Assembly: GCF_029227915.1 (NCBI RefSeq)
Contig: NC_079882.1
Span: 14,346,501 to 14,410,500 of the forward strand
Direction of reading: 5' to 3'
DNA from: Hydractinia symbiolongicarpus
Lineage: Eukaryota; Cnidaria; Hydrozoa; Anthoathecata; Hydractiniidae
DNA length: 64,000 nucleotides
The number at the start of each line of letters is the position of its first letter. Positions within the stretch are counted from its first letter, which is position 1. Shown piece after piece: positions 40,305 through 48,794 of the stretch. The notes under the pieces are model-generated. The model was not told the origin of the DNA, searched no databases, and was given only the letters and a program-made list of their open reading frames with translations. The translations under genes and the position numbers were made by a program.

Positions 40305-40976
40305 TTATTCTATGAGTAAATGCATCGTAATTCCGACGAACGAAACATTTTTTTCATGGTGATGCTCGTCCGTCAGCATGAACTCCAGTCTGTCTGTTGA
40401 GCCTTTCAAAGGAAGGTATATTGGAGTGTCAAAACTCCACGTAAGCATGTCCCCCCATGCGTTTAATTCTTTGGTGGGAAGCAAAGCAAGAATTTGTTAT
40501 TTCTTCCCATCCAGTAGGCAATCGTCTTCATCCAGCTGGGTGCAAACGAGTCTTAATCTTTGGTACACGTCAGTTTTGTAGTAGCTGTCATAGTCGCCTT
40601 TGGTAAAGTACTTTTTTGCAGGGTCGTAGGGTAGCCCCATAAGCTCCTGTAGTTTTTGATGGATTACCACAGTATACCCGTCACTAACCCTAAGTCTGCA
40701 GAGTCCATTTTTCAGGACAAACAGCTTAATCTTGTCCCCTGCTTGGCTGTTGACGATGGCCGCGATATCTTCAATCTTGTACAAACCGTTCATTATTTTA
40801 ATTCGGGTAACAGTCTGATCAGGTCCTACTTTGCGTATTGTAAAATCGTTGTTACTGTAGAGGTTCAGCCATACGGGCCTGATACTTATCGATTTCAGGG
40901 CAATTCTCGTGTCCTGCCCTAGGTAATCGTCAAAAATCGTAGGCTTCTCTATATCCGTGACATACAGCTGTCTCAT
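40305..40976 (-). pseudogene. Penton-like structural protein, one internal stop, element B
   Basis: It starts MRQLYVTDIEKPTIFDDYLGQ at 40976 inside a palindromic promoter. It is open for 159 codons to TAA at about 40498, after DDCLLDGKK. The same frame continues with ILALLPTKELNAWGDMLTWSFDTP and RLEFMLTDEHHHEKN to HLLIE and the TAA at 40305-40307. The sister gene in E has SDI at the stop position. A beta-rich small protein co-conserved with the capsid gene is a good candidate for the penton, but no decisive motif is visible. Confidence 0.55.
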
Positions 40977-40995
40977 GTTTCTTTAAAGAAACATG
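40974..40995. promoter_or_regulatory. 22-bp perfect palindrome carrying both divergent start codons
   Basis: CATGTTTCTTTAAAGAAACATG is a perfect palindrome. The left CAT is the start codon of the (-) penton-like gene (40976-40974) and the right ATG (40993-40995) the start of the (+) virion-like gene. The two genes thus share a 16-bp promoter region with TTTAAA at the centre. Confidence 0.8.
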
Positions 40996-42135
40996 ATCAT
41001 TTATAGCTATAACCACAAGGCAAAATACAAGTCCAATAGAGGCGAATGGCCTCTCGTTGTAATTAATCTAGAACATCAAGACCTCTACGTTTCTACAGAA
41101 TCGCACATTCCTGTGACCTTCTCGATGTTCACGAAATACCCCATAAAAGTCCCCACTAACCTGTTAAACGACCCCGTAAGTGTAAATTGGACCGGTCAAG
41201 CCCTTGGCTACTGGAATATACAAGTTAATTTCGCCTGTCATTGCGCTAGCACCGCCTTGGGTATATCCGCCAAACACTTGAATGACTCCGTCCCTCTCAT
41301 CAACAGTATCTTTAAATTCCACGTCTATTACCACATGCGACGTATCCTAGCGAGAATGAAGGTACCCATGCCATACGATGACGGCTTTTCTCAATACGAG
41401 AACCCCTACTCTACTTCTGGATATGCCCAGATTTGTCGTGAATATGGTGCCGACCCCAATGCCCAGTACAAGTTTAAGGCTCTCATGTCCTCGCTCACAA
41501 ATGGTAGATGGTGGCCGCAAGTAGATGGTGATTGGGCCAAGTTTATTATGCCTACGAGCCAAGGCCTGACATCGGAAGGTCTGACGAAGCTTAGCGAGAG
41601 TATTCGTGTTTACGTGATTTTACTACTAGGGTCCCAAGCTGATGCCAAGGCATCCCTTATAGGTTCGGGTGCTGACAATTTCACAGCGAGACAGATACTA
41701 CTACAGAAATTCGAAGCCATGGTACAACGTGAGGAGAACGTAGGCCACGATATCACTGAGTTTCAAAAGGTGCTTCAATATGCCAGGACCCCAGTGAATT
41801 TTGCCGTGATGCACCACGTGTACATGCTACCATCCGATATGAACCTGCGTATTGGTAAAATTGTGGGGTATAACAACAACATCTTGATTGCGCCGGCGAG
41901 TGCGATGATTGGCATAAGGCTAGACCTAAACAACAAGCCCATTACCACACAGCCTCGGGGTTTGAAACGAGGTGCTACACGGCAAGAAATATCGAGAGGT
42001 GGTGCCCATACAGGCCGGGGGTCTGAAAAGATACCTCAGTCAGGTCTAGGAGATGGAAACCCTCACGAGGACACCAAGGCCACCTTGGTTACTGCGGGAG
42101 TAGGTCTCATCTTAGCATATCTATGGCTTAAATAA
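40993..42135 (+). CDS. Conserved virion-like protein with C-terminal membrane anchor, intact, element B
   Basis: It is 380 aa. Start MIIYSYNHKAKYKSNRG; blocks NWTGQALGYWNIQVNFACH, SVPLINSIFKFHVYYHMRRIL, TSQGLTSEGLTKLSESIRVY, FQKVLQYARTPVNFAVMHH and YMLPSDMNLRIGKI. A Gly/Arg-rich low-complexity linker (about residues 310-355) leads to the anchor TLVTAGVGLILAYLWLK. It is also present in C, E and F, always divergent from the penton-like gene. No domain of known function was recognised. A tail-anchored virion or assembly protein is suggested by co-conservation and the terminal anchor. Confidence 0.7.
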   Translation: MIIYSYNHKAKYKSNRGEWPLVVINLEHQDLYVSTESHIPVTFSMFTKYPIKVPTNLLNDPVSVNWTGQALGYWNIQVNFACHCASTALGISAKHLNDSVPLINSIFKFHVYYHMRRILARMKVPMPYDDGFSQYENPYSTSGYAQICREYGADPNAQYKFKALMSSLTNGRWWPQVDGDWAKFIMPTSQGLTSEGLTKLSESIRVYVILLLGSQADAKASLIGSGADNFTARQILLQKFEAMVQREENVGHDITEFQKVLQYARTPVNFAVMHHVYMLPSDMNLRIGKIVGYNNNILIAPASAMIGIRLDLNNKPITTQPRGLKRGATRQEISRGGAHTGRGSEKIPQSGLGDGNPHEDTKATLVTAGVGLILAYLWLK

Positions 42136-42160
42136 AGGTGCTCATGCTGAGCCGCAAGGC

Positions 42161-42194
42161 GATCTAATATGTTTTTTTGTCAACATACTAGATC
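42161..42194. terminator. Convergent-end hairpin, element B
   Basis: GATCTAATATGTT...CAACATACTAGATC between the anchored virion-like gene (+) and the coiled-coil gene (-), with a T-rich loop. Confidence 0.65.
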
Positions 42195-42196
42195 AT

Positions 42197-43507
42197 CTAC
42201 GACTTCTTGCCTCTCTTATATGCCACAACAAAAGCAGCAGCGGCAGCGATCGCTATGTAGAGGTGCTTGGCTACATATTCGACAACTTTTGCTGCTACTC
42301 TGAAAAAGAACGAGACAACCGTGCCAATAATCCCTGGTAGCGCTGCACCTGCCTTACCTGCTAAGTATTTCAAAAATTTTCCAAGCGTTTCCAGCTGTTT
42401 TTGTATAAAACCCTTCCCTGCGGCACTTCCTCCTGCGCCTGTTGCGGAACCTCCACCTTTAACTGCGAGTACAATGGTGGAAATCAGTAGACCAACAGCC
42501 GCCACGATGCTAGCTATAGTAACCCCCTGCTCCTTGAACAAGATTCTAAGCTTTTCAGCTAGAGATTTATCGTCTTCTGTGATTTTCATCAGCGTTTCCT
42601 TAATTGCGTTCAGTTGGCTCTGGGTATCCGAGGAAAGTAAACCGTGTGCTTCTCGTACTGCTTCCTTTTGATCTTGGAGTCGTTCTAGCTCTTCATTGGC
42701 CCTCGCGATATCCTCGTTCCAGATAGCTAGCTGCTCTTCGAATGCCCCTGGTGTAGCCTTCTTCGTCTCAAGCCTTTTCACCTTGGCTTCTGCTTTAGCG
42801 ATCTTGCTGTCGTAGAAGATCATCTTGTTTTTCAAGTGCTTTAGGTTACCCTTTAGCGTTTGAAGCTCGAGGTTGAGCCCTCTTCTTTCACGCTCTGTGA
42901 AGCCAAAAGGAGTCTCTTGCTCTTGCTGAGACGGTAGGCGATCGATCAGGCTCTCCGTTTCATCAAGGAAGTTCTCGAGCAGCGGCATCATTTCGATATC
43001 ATCGGCCTTCTCTTGCTGAGACGGGCTTCGCCCTTCCGCTGACATGGCCGCTAGGCGATCAACGTGAACAATCTCGTTAAGGAGTTTCTGAACCATTACT
43101 TTACTGCCTTTGTTTGGTGTAGTATAGTCGGTAAACCCCATGACTCGCAAGCGATTTGTACCTAACCTCCTCTTTATCTCGGCAACGCTCCTCAATTCAC
43201 CATGCCTTTTCGTGATCTCTATGCCATCGAAAAGAAGCTGGTTTCCCCGTGCCTCAAACTCGTTGTAATATCTCGCGCTTGGCTGCCCCAGCTCCTCACC
43301 AAGGTGTTCGTAAAGATCGTCGACTTTTGATTTTAACAGCTCTTCCCTCTGTCTTGTCGTGGTGTCTCGTGCTGAGCCGGATTGTTCCTGATCTTGTTGC
43401 TGATGCAGATCGGGCATTAAATTGGCATCAGGCCTACTGAAATCCTCGTCTGGAATGTTTTCCTCTGGCGTAAAGTCGTCTCCTTCGTATATTGGATTAA
43501 TCGGCAT
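42197..43507 (-). CDS. Long coiled-coil/glycine-rich protein with hydrophobic C-terminus, intact, element B
   Basis: It is 436 aa, starting MPINPIYEGDDFTPEE at 43507 behind TTTCAAATAA. Acidic N-terminus; REELLKSKVDDLYEHLGEELGQP; GFTDYTTPNKGSKVM; an acidic block DIEMMPLLENFLDETESLI; RRGLNLELQTLKGNLKHL; a long coiled coil (about residues 225-325); a hydrophobic segment TIASIVAAVGLLISTIVLAV; a Gly/Ala linker; and a C-terminal amphipathic to hydrophobic end (LGKFLKYLAGKAGAALPGII, FFFRVAAKVVEYVAKHLYI) with a basic tail. It is divergent from the capsid gene in B, E, F and G. The layout fits a membrane-active virion or scaffold protein; that is inference. Confidence 0.7.
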   Translation of the reverse strand: MPINPIYEGDDFTPEENIPDEDFSRPDANLMPDLHQQQDQEQSGSARDTTTRQREELLKSKVDDLYEHLGEELGQPSARYYNEFEARGNQLLFDGIEITKRHGELRSVAEIKRRLGTNRLRVMGFTDYTTPNKGSKVMVQKLLNEIVHVDRLAAMSAEGRSPSQQEKADDIEMMPLLENFLDETESLIDRLPSQQEQETPFGFTERERRGLNLELQTLKGNLKHLKNKMIFYDSKIAKAEAKVKRLETKKATPGAFEEQLAIWNEDIARANEELERLQDQKEAVREAHGLLSSDTQSQLNAIKETLMKITEDDKSLAEKLRILFKEQGVTIASIVAAVGLLISTIVLAVKGGGSATGAGGSAAGKGFIQKQLETLGKFLKYLAGKAGAALPGIIGTVVSFFFRVAAKVVEYVAKHLYIAIAAAAAFVVAYKRGKKS

Positions 43508-43540
43508 TTATTTGAAACGAAAATCAGCTAATAATAAAGC

Positions 43541-44824
43541 ATGAGTAACATATTCGGAACTAAGCTCGATCCCTACGCGGAGATTAAAACAATGATGGCT
43601 ATGAAAGGGAAGAAGCAGCGTGTAAAAGTAAGTCATGTGCCTAGTACGATTAATCAGAACGAGGACTTGTATGTTGACATCCCCAACATGGGGCAGAACG
43701 ATGTAATTTTTCCAGGCAGTATCAAACTACTTTTCGATCTGGAACTTACGGGAACAAACACGAAGCGCACTATCGTCAGCAATATAGGTAAATCCTTGGT
43801 GCAAAATCTTCGTATCACTTTGAATAGCAACGAGGTGCAAAATATTAGCGACTACAGGGTGCTCGCTACCTACAAGGACCTATGGTTGCCCAAGTTTGAT
43901 CGGGAAAACAACTTGATCCTAGAGGGGATCAATCCCAACGACGGTACAATCCGCGCCTTACAGGCCAAAGCGACTGATCATGTAGGCACGGATGAGGAAA
44001 AAGCGATCGTTGCAGCTTATGGCAGCACGTTTTGCATCCCTATCGGTAAAATGTTTGAATTGACACGAGACTTGCCGTTCTACCAGCCAGGGCTACACGA
44101 TAGGCTGCAATTCGTTATACATTTTGCATCATATGGTGACGTTATCAAAGATGGTGGTACGGTGTCTTCAGGAAGCACGGCAGCTAAACCCGCAGACAGT
44201 GCGTACAAGATCACTAATATCGCACTAGAGTTTGACAAGGTTAATAACAAGGGTCTCGCGAGCGCTATGATGTCACGGTATAGTCGTTTGGCGCTACCCT
44301 ATGAAAGGGTTCTCCGTAGCAAAGTTGTCACGATAAAAAAGGCTGATACCAGCTACAATTTGCAAATTGATACTCCAGCAAAAAGTATAAAAGGCGTCTT
44401 ATTATTGTTCGTAGATCCGGGGAAAGTGAAGGCTTACTCGGGTGCTAACGAGGTCTTCTACAACCCAAAGATCGAAAAAATCTTGATCACTGTCGAGGGT
44501 GAACCTAATGAGCTCTACACGCACGCGATGCTCCCGAAAGATCACCTCGAGCAGATCGTAAACTTATTCGGTAGCCACGATTCAAAGGTGACGATTGGGC
44601 AGTTCTTCACAGAGAGATACACCCTGTTTGTTGATTTCCGAGCATCACCTGATCATAGTCTACACGGTTCCGGAAGGCCATTACAGAGATTGTCAGACGG
44701 TATAACCTTGCATATGACCAAGAAAGCAGACGGAACAACGGGGGATATTAAATGCTACGTTTTCCTACTTCAAGATGCTTAGCTGAACATCTTAGATGGG
44801 CGTTTTCACAGTGTCGAATATTAA
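43541..44824 (+). pseudogene. mcp: Major capsid protein, nearly intact, premature stop 15 codons from the end, element B
   Basis: ATG 43541 follows CTAATAATAAAGC. It is 413 aa to TAG at 44780-44782, then LNILDGRFHSVEY in the same frame to TAA 44822-44824; E keeps Gln at the TAG position. Sequence landmarks: KQRVKVSHVPSTINQNEDLY, VIFPGSIKLLFDLELTG, LWLPKFDRENNLILEG, NPNDGTIRALQAKA, MFELTRDLPFYQPGLHDRLQF, YSRLALPYERVL, GVLLLFVDPGKVKAY, NEVFYNPKIEKILI, FFTERYTLFVDFRASPDHSL. Length and context fit a double-jelly-roll hexon-like capsid protein. The short truncation might be tolerated. Confidence 0.75.
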
Positions 44825-44844
44825 ACGAGAATCCCAAAATAAAG

Positions 44845-45243
44845 ATGGCAAGCATATTAGTACTCGCGGGTGGGGCTATAATCAATGCCCTCGCGTTCTC
44901 GGGGAGCAACTATTTGTTCAGTAAGCTGTCAGGCCATGGTGAGGCCGAGCGTAAAAGGCACGACAAGGCGATTGAACAGCTTCAAGCAGCTCAGCAACAG
45001 TGGGTAAGAGATCGGCAGGCAAAGATCGATTGGTATAACCATCAACAAGAGCTGAAAAGGCAAGCTGGAGAGAGCTTGAAGGAGCTCGATGAAGGTATGA
45101 GAGACTATTACATCGCAACGATCGAGAAGGCTCCTAAGTTATCCGACTTCTACACGCCTAGCAAGCAGCAACAAGACGGTGAGCTAACGTTCATCGTTGG
45201 ATCCTTAGCCCTCCTTGGTTTTGCAGTGTACAAGTTCGCCTAG
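44845..45243 (+). CDS. Small conserved membrane protein, copy 1, element B
   Basis: It is 132 aa, starting after CCAAAATAAAG at 44845. N-terminal hydrophobic segment (LVLAGGAIINALAFSGSNYLF), a charged helix with ERKRHDKAIEQLQAAQQQWVRD, KIDWYNHQQELKRQ, ESLKELDEGMRDYYIATIEK and a C-terminal hydrophobic hairpin (LTFIVGSLALLGFAVYKF). About 90 percent identical by eye to the E copy. Its poly(A) box is shared with the integrase start hairpin downstream. Function unknown. Confidence 0.8.
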   Translation: MASILVLAGGAIINALAFSGSNYLFSKLSGHGEAERKRHDKAIEQLQAAQQQWVRDRQAKIDWYNHQQELKRQAGESLKELDEGMRDYYIATIEKAPKLSDFYTPSKQQQDGELTFIVGSLALLGFAVYKFA

Positions 45244-45276
45244 CGTCTCCACAGGAGTTATATGTAAAGTGTTTTT

Positions 45277-45295
45277 GACATGTAATAAACATGTC
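45277..45295 (+). promoter_or_regulatory. Hairpin holding AATAAA and the integrase start, copy 1
   Basis: GACATGT-AATAA-ACATGTC; the integrase ATG is 45291-45293 in the 3' arm. A duplicate is at 46981-46999. Confidence 0.6.
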
Positions 45296-46327
45296 GAATA
45301 TTCCCACAGAGGTAGAAAAATTGAGCAGTATTTACTATCAACCCACACATCTCTGGATCGGAAACGAAGCCATTGAAAAACTTGTTGAACTTAGTGGTTT
45401 GTCTATGAAAAAAGTCAAAATCTACCTTGCCAACCAGGCCTTCTGGCAGGTTCACATTCCAGGACCAAAGGTGGTAAAACATCCTCATTACACCGTTACA
45501 GTTCCAAATGCAGTACATCAATTTGATTTGCTTAGCATGCCTCATGATCGCCTGTATGGCTCGAAATACAAATACATTCTTACTGGAATTGACATTGCCA
45601 GCAGGTTCAAAGTGGCGAGACCCCTGCGAACGAAAAAGGCTGCAGAAGTGGCCAAAATGATCGAGGACATTTACGCGAAGCCCGGAGGCAAGGCCAGACC
45701 CTTGACGTGGCCCGAGACTGTCATGATAGATGCAGGAACCGAGTTCCTTGCAGACGTTACAAAGACCTTTCAAAAACATGACGTCAAGATCGACAGGACG
45801 GTGACAAAGTACCATCATCGCCACACTGCCTTTGTGGAAAACTTCAACAAGCAGCTCGCGAGACGTCTCTTCAAGGCTCAAGATGCTCAAGAGCTCAACG
45901 AAGAGGGTAAGGTCTCGACGATATGGGTCAAGCAACTCTACAAAATTGTCGATCAGATGAACAACACCAAAACCGCTGGAATCAAGATGAAACCAAACGA
46001 TGCAGTCAAACTCGACGAGGTTCCACAAAAAGCAAGCTACAAGCCTGACAAGAAGCCTCTGGCAGAAGATGGTCTCTACCGATATTTGATGCAACCTGGT
46101 GAAGAGCATGGAGATCAGAGAAGACGTGCAACTGACATGATTTGGTCGAAAAAACGTTCCGTTTGGACCGCATCGTCAACGAACCAAACAACCGAACGAT
46201 GTACTACCTTGCAGATGGGTCGCCTAGCGGCTCCGCAGGAGCGCCAGAGCGTGTGTTTGTGAAAGAAGAGCTTTTGCGGGTTTCTGAAGACACAAAGCTG
46301 CCTCCTGAGCATGTTAAGGAATGGTAA
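45291..46327 (+). pseudogene. DDE integrase with intact catalytic triad and a C-terminal frameshift, copy 1
   Basis: The N-terminal region (EKLSSIYYQPTHLWIG...LSMKKVKIYLANQAF) resembles the HHCC-like domain region. The catalytic core has all three residues: HQFDLLSMP (Asp), VMIDAGTEF (Asp) and AFVENFNK (Glu), the last two separated by about 35 residues. At an A6 run near 46153 the frame slips: the reading frame from ATG goes on to 46262, but the conserved TFRLDRIVNE...YYLADG...LLRVSED end is in the -1 frame, ending at 46327. The LADG block is widened by the GC-rich mini-repeat (SPSGSAGA). It catalyses insertion of the element; it could be active only if the slip is bypassed. Confidence 0.85.
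46220..46248. repeat. GC-rich mini-repeat in the integrase gene
   Basis: TCGCCTAGCGGCTCCGCAGG and AGCGCC; encodes an in-frame SPSGSAGA absent from the E and F integrases. Second copy in the duplication at 47924-47952. Confidence 0.7.
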
Positions 46328-46406
46328 ATTTCACGAGCCAGATGACCATTTCACAGGTTCCCCCGTACCGGGGAAACCGCTCAGTTGGCATTGTATAAGC
46401 GTGGTT

Positions 46407-46431
46407 AATGTGAACCTGTGGTTCACGTTAA
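46407..46431. terminator. Hairpin TTAATGTGAAC/GTTCACGTTAA between integrase and px, copy 1
   Basis: It is the same convergent-end hairpin as 19394-19420; a duplicate is at 48111-48135. A GTTCCCC/GGGGAAC hairpin lies about 40 bases upstream. Confidence 0.6.
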
Positions 46432-46453
46432 TACCTACCCGAGCAACATCCCT

Positions 46454-46527
46454 TTAATCATCGTCATCGCTGGAGTCAATCGGATGAAGGCGGGTATAAT
46501 CATAAGGAGCTAGGGTGTAGAATGGAT
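46454..46527 (-). pseudogene. px C-terminal fragment inside duplication copy 1
   Basis: The last 25 codons of px (YDYTRLHPIDSSDDDD region) are present up to the duplication breakpoint at 46527, where the sequence jumps to the second copy. Confidence 0.8.
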
Positions 46528-46548
46528 CAGTAGAATCCCAAAATAAAG

Positions 46549-46947
46549 ATGGCAAGCATATTAGTACTCGCGGGTGGGGCTATAATCAATGCCCTCGCGT
46601 TCTCGGGGAGCAACTATTTGTTCAGTAAGCTGTCAGGCCATGGTGAGGCCGAGCGTAAAAGGCACGACAAGGCGATTGAACAGCTTCAAGCAGCTCAGCA
46701 ACAGTGGGTAAGAGATCGGCAGGCAAAGATCGATTGGTATAACCATCAACAAGAGCTGAAAAGGCAAGCTGGAGAGAGCTTGAAGGAGCTCGATGAAGGT
46801 ATGAGAGACTATTACATCGCAACGATCGAGAAGGCTCCTAAGTTATCCGACTTCTACACGCCTAGCAAGCAGCAACAAGACGGTGAGCTAACGTTCATCG
46901 TTGGATCCTTAGCCCTCCTTGGTTTTGCAGTGTACAAGTTCGCCTAG
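46549..46947 (+). CDS. Small conserved membrane protein, copy 2, element B
   Basis: It gives the same 132-aa translation as the copy at 44845-45243, starting after CCAAAATAAAG. Here it follows the px fragment rather than the capsid gene, so it has lost the upstream capsid promoter context beyond 17 bases. Confidence 0.8.
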   Translation: MASILVLAGGAIINALAFSGSNYLFSKLSGHGEAERKRHDKAIEQLQAAQQQWVRDRQAKIDWYNHQQELKRQAGESLKELDEGMRDYYIATIEKAPKLSDFYTPSKQQQDGELTFIVGSLALLGFAVYKFA

Positions 46948-46994
46948 CGTCTCCACAGGAGTTATATGTAAAGTGTTTTTGACATGTAATAAAC

Positions 46995-48031
46995 ATGTCG
47001 AATATTCCCACAGAGGTAGAAAAATTGAGCAGTATTTACTATCAACCCACACATCTCTGGATCGGAAACGAAGCCATTGAAAAACTTGTTGAACTTAGTG
47101 GTTTGTCTATGAAAAAAGTCAAAATCTACCTTGCCAACCAGGCCTTCTGGCAGGTTCACATTCCAGGACCAAAGGTGGTAAAACATCCTCATTACACCGT
47201 TACAGTTCCAAATGCAGTACATCAATTTGATTTGCTTAGCATGCCTCATGATCGCCTGTATGGCTCGAAATACAAATACATTCTTACTGGAATTGACATT
47301 GCCAGCAGGTTCAAAGTGGCGAGACCCCTGCGAACGAAAAAGGCTGCAGAAGTGGCCAAAATGATCGAGGACATTTACGCGAAGCCCGGAGGCAAGGCCA
47401 GACCCTTGACGTGGCCCGAGACTGTCATGATAGATGCAGGAACCGAGTTCCTTGCAGACGTTACAAAGACCTTTCAAAAACATGACGTCAAGATCGACAG
47501 GACGGTGACAAAGTACCATCATCGCCACACTGCCTTTGTGGAAAACTTCAACAAGCAGCTCGCGAGACGTCTCTTCAAGGCTCAAGATGCTCAAGAGCTC
47601 AACGAAGAGGGTAAGGTCTCGACGATATGGGTCAAGCAACTCTACAAAATTGTCGATCAGATGAACAACACCAAAACCGCTGGAATCAAGATGAAACCAA
47701 ACGATGCAGTCAAACTCGACGAGGTTCCACAAAAAGCAAGCTACAAGCCTGACAAGAAGCCTCTGGCAGAAGATGGTCTCTACCGATATTTGATGCAACC
47801 TGGTGAAGAGCATGGAGATCAGAGAAGACGTGCAACTGACATGATTTGGTCGAAAAAACGTTCCGTTTGGACCGCATCGTCAACGAACCAAACAACCGAA
47901 CGATGTACTACCTTGCAGATGGGTCGCCTAGCGGCTCCGCAGGAGCGCCAGAGCGTGTGTTTGTGAAAGAAGAGCTTTTGCGGGTTTCTGAAGACACAAA
48001 GCTGCCTCCTGAGCATGTTAAGGAATGGTAA
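46995..48031 (+). pseudogene. DDE integrase, copy 2, same A6 frameshift
   Basis: It is identical in both translated parts to the copy at 45291-46327, including the frame slip at the A6 run near 47857 and all three catalytic residues. That both copies carry the slip shows that it predates the duplication, or that one assembly or sequencing error was copied. Confidence 0.85.
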
Positions 48032-48157
48032 ATTTCACGAGCCAGATGACCATTTCACAGGTTCCCCCGTACCGGGGAAACCGCTCAGTTGGCATTGTAT
48101 AAGCGTGGTTAATGTGAACCTGTGGTTCACGTTAATACCTACCCGAGCAACATCCCT

Positions 48158-48709
48158 TTAATCATCGTCATCGCTGGAGTCAATCGGATGAAGGCGGGTA
48201 TAATCATAAGGAGCTAGGGTGTAGAATGGATAGCCATAGGCGATTCCCTTGGCAACATTTGGCTCGCTATCAAGATCTTTGATATCAACTAGGCGCCTAT
48301 CCTCGATTTGAATGTTGAGTATGTCGCCAATTTTCTCCAAGTCCGCCAGATCCGAGAGCCTTAAGTCCTTATCCTTGATAATCTTGTAGCAGAGCATGCC
48401 CCACTTGTTCACCTCGTCGGAAACAATATGCAGACCCCTGCGATCCTCGATATTGTATTCGAGCACTTCATCCTCCTCCTCACATGCAATTGTCGCCCAG
48501 GGCTTCTCTCCTGATTGCACTCTATTCAAAAGCTCATCATCGTTCGGATGTACAAACCCCTCGTAGTATGGTCCATTTCTAAATCTAAAATTTTCCAAAC
48601 ACTGTGAAGAATAACCGGTAGTAGATCCTGCCTTGATGAAGCATCTCAGCACAGGTACCTGAATATCGTAAAAGTTTCTAAGTTGCAAGCTCTCTACATA
48701 GGCCTCCAT
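48158..48709 (-). CDS. Conserved Maverick protein px, intact, element B
   Basis: It is 183 aa, starting MEAYVESLQLRNFYDIQVPV at 48709 after TTAAGAAAAAA. LRCFIKAGSTTGYSSQCLE, FRFRNGPYYEGFVHPNDDELL, SGEKPWATIA, an acidic block (EEEDEVLEYNIED), HIVSDEVNKWGMLCYKIIKD, LSDLADLEKIGDILNI, KGIAYGYPFYTL and an Asp-rich end (SSDDDD). I do not recognise the fold. A conserved Cys near residue 23 and another near 37 are seen in B and E, but no His/Asp pattern of a protease is convincing. It is present in A, B, E and F and so likely core. Confidence 0.7.
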   Translation of the reverse strand: MEAYVESLQLRNFYDIQVPVLRCFIKAGSTTGYSSQCLENFRFRNGPYYEGFVHPNDDELLNRVQSGEKPWATIACEEEDEVLEYNIEDRRGLHIVSDEVNKWGMLCYKIIKDKDLRLSDLADLEKIGDILNIQIEDRRLVDIKDLDSEPNVAKGIAYGYPFYTLAPYDYTRLHPIDSSDDDD

Positions 48710-48794
48710 TTTTTTCTTAAAGTGTTAACTATCTTTTAACACTTGAAGTGGTCACGAAAGCTTCGTCTGCAGCCTTGGTGAGTAGTTATCAGGG

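Larger units (their letters stand above)
44828..46527. repeat. 1,700-bp tandem duplication, copy 1
   Basis: It runs from AGAATCCCAAAATAAAG upstream of the small membrane gene to the px C-terminal region. Copy 2 is 46532-48231 with a 1,704-bp offset. Translations on both strands are the same in both copies; I saw no base difference. Four bases (CAGT, 46528-46531) lie between the copies. Confidence 0.9.
46532..48231. repeat. 1,700-bp tandem duplication, copy 2
   Basis: See copy 1 at 44828-46527. This copy runs on into the complete px gene, so it is the one in the original context on its right side. Confidence 0.9.

Noticed and set aside
45258-46109. Long minus-strand open frame of 283 codons opposite the integrase (also at 46962-47813)
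   Set aside because: It is the antisense shadow of the integrase gene. It has no homologue and no start box, and follows the codon bias of the plus-strand gene.
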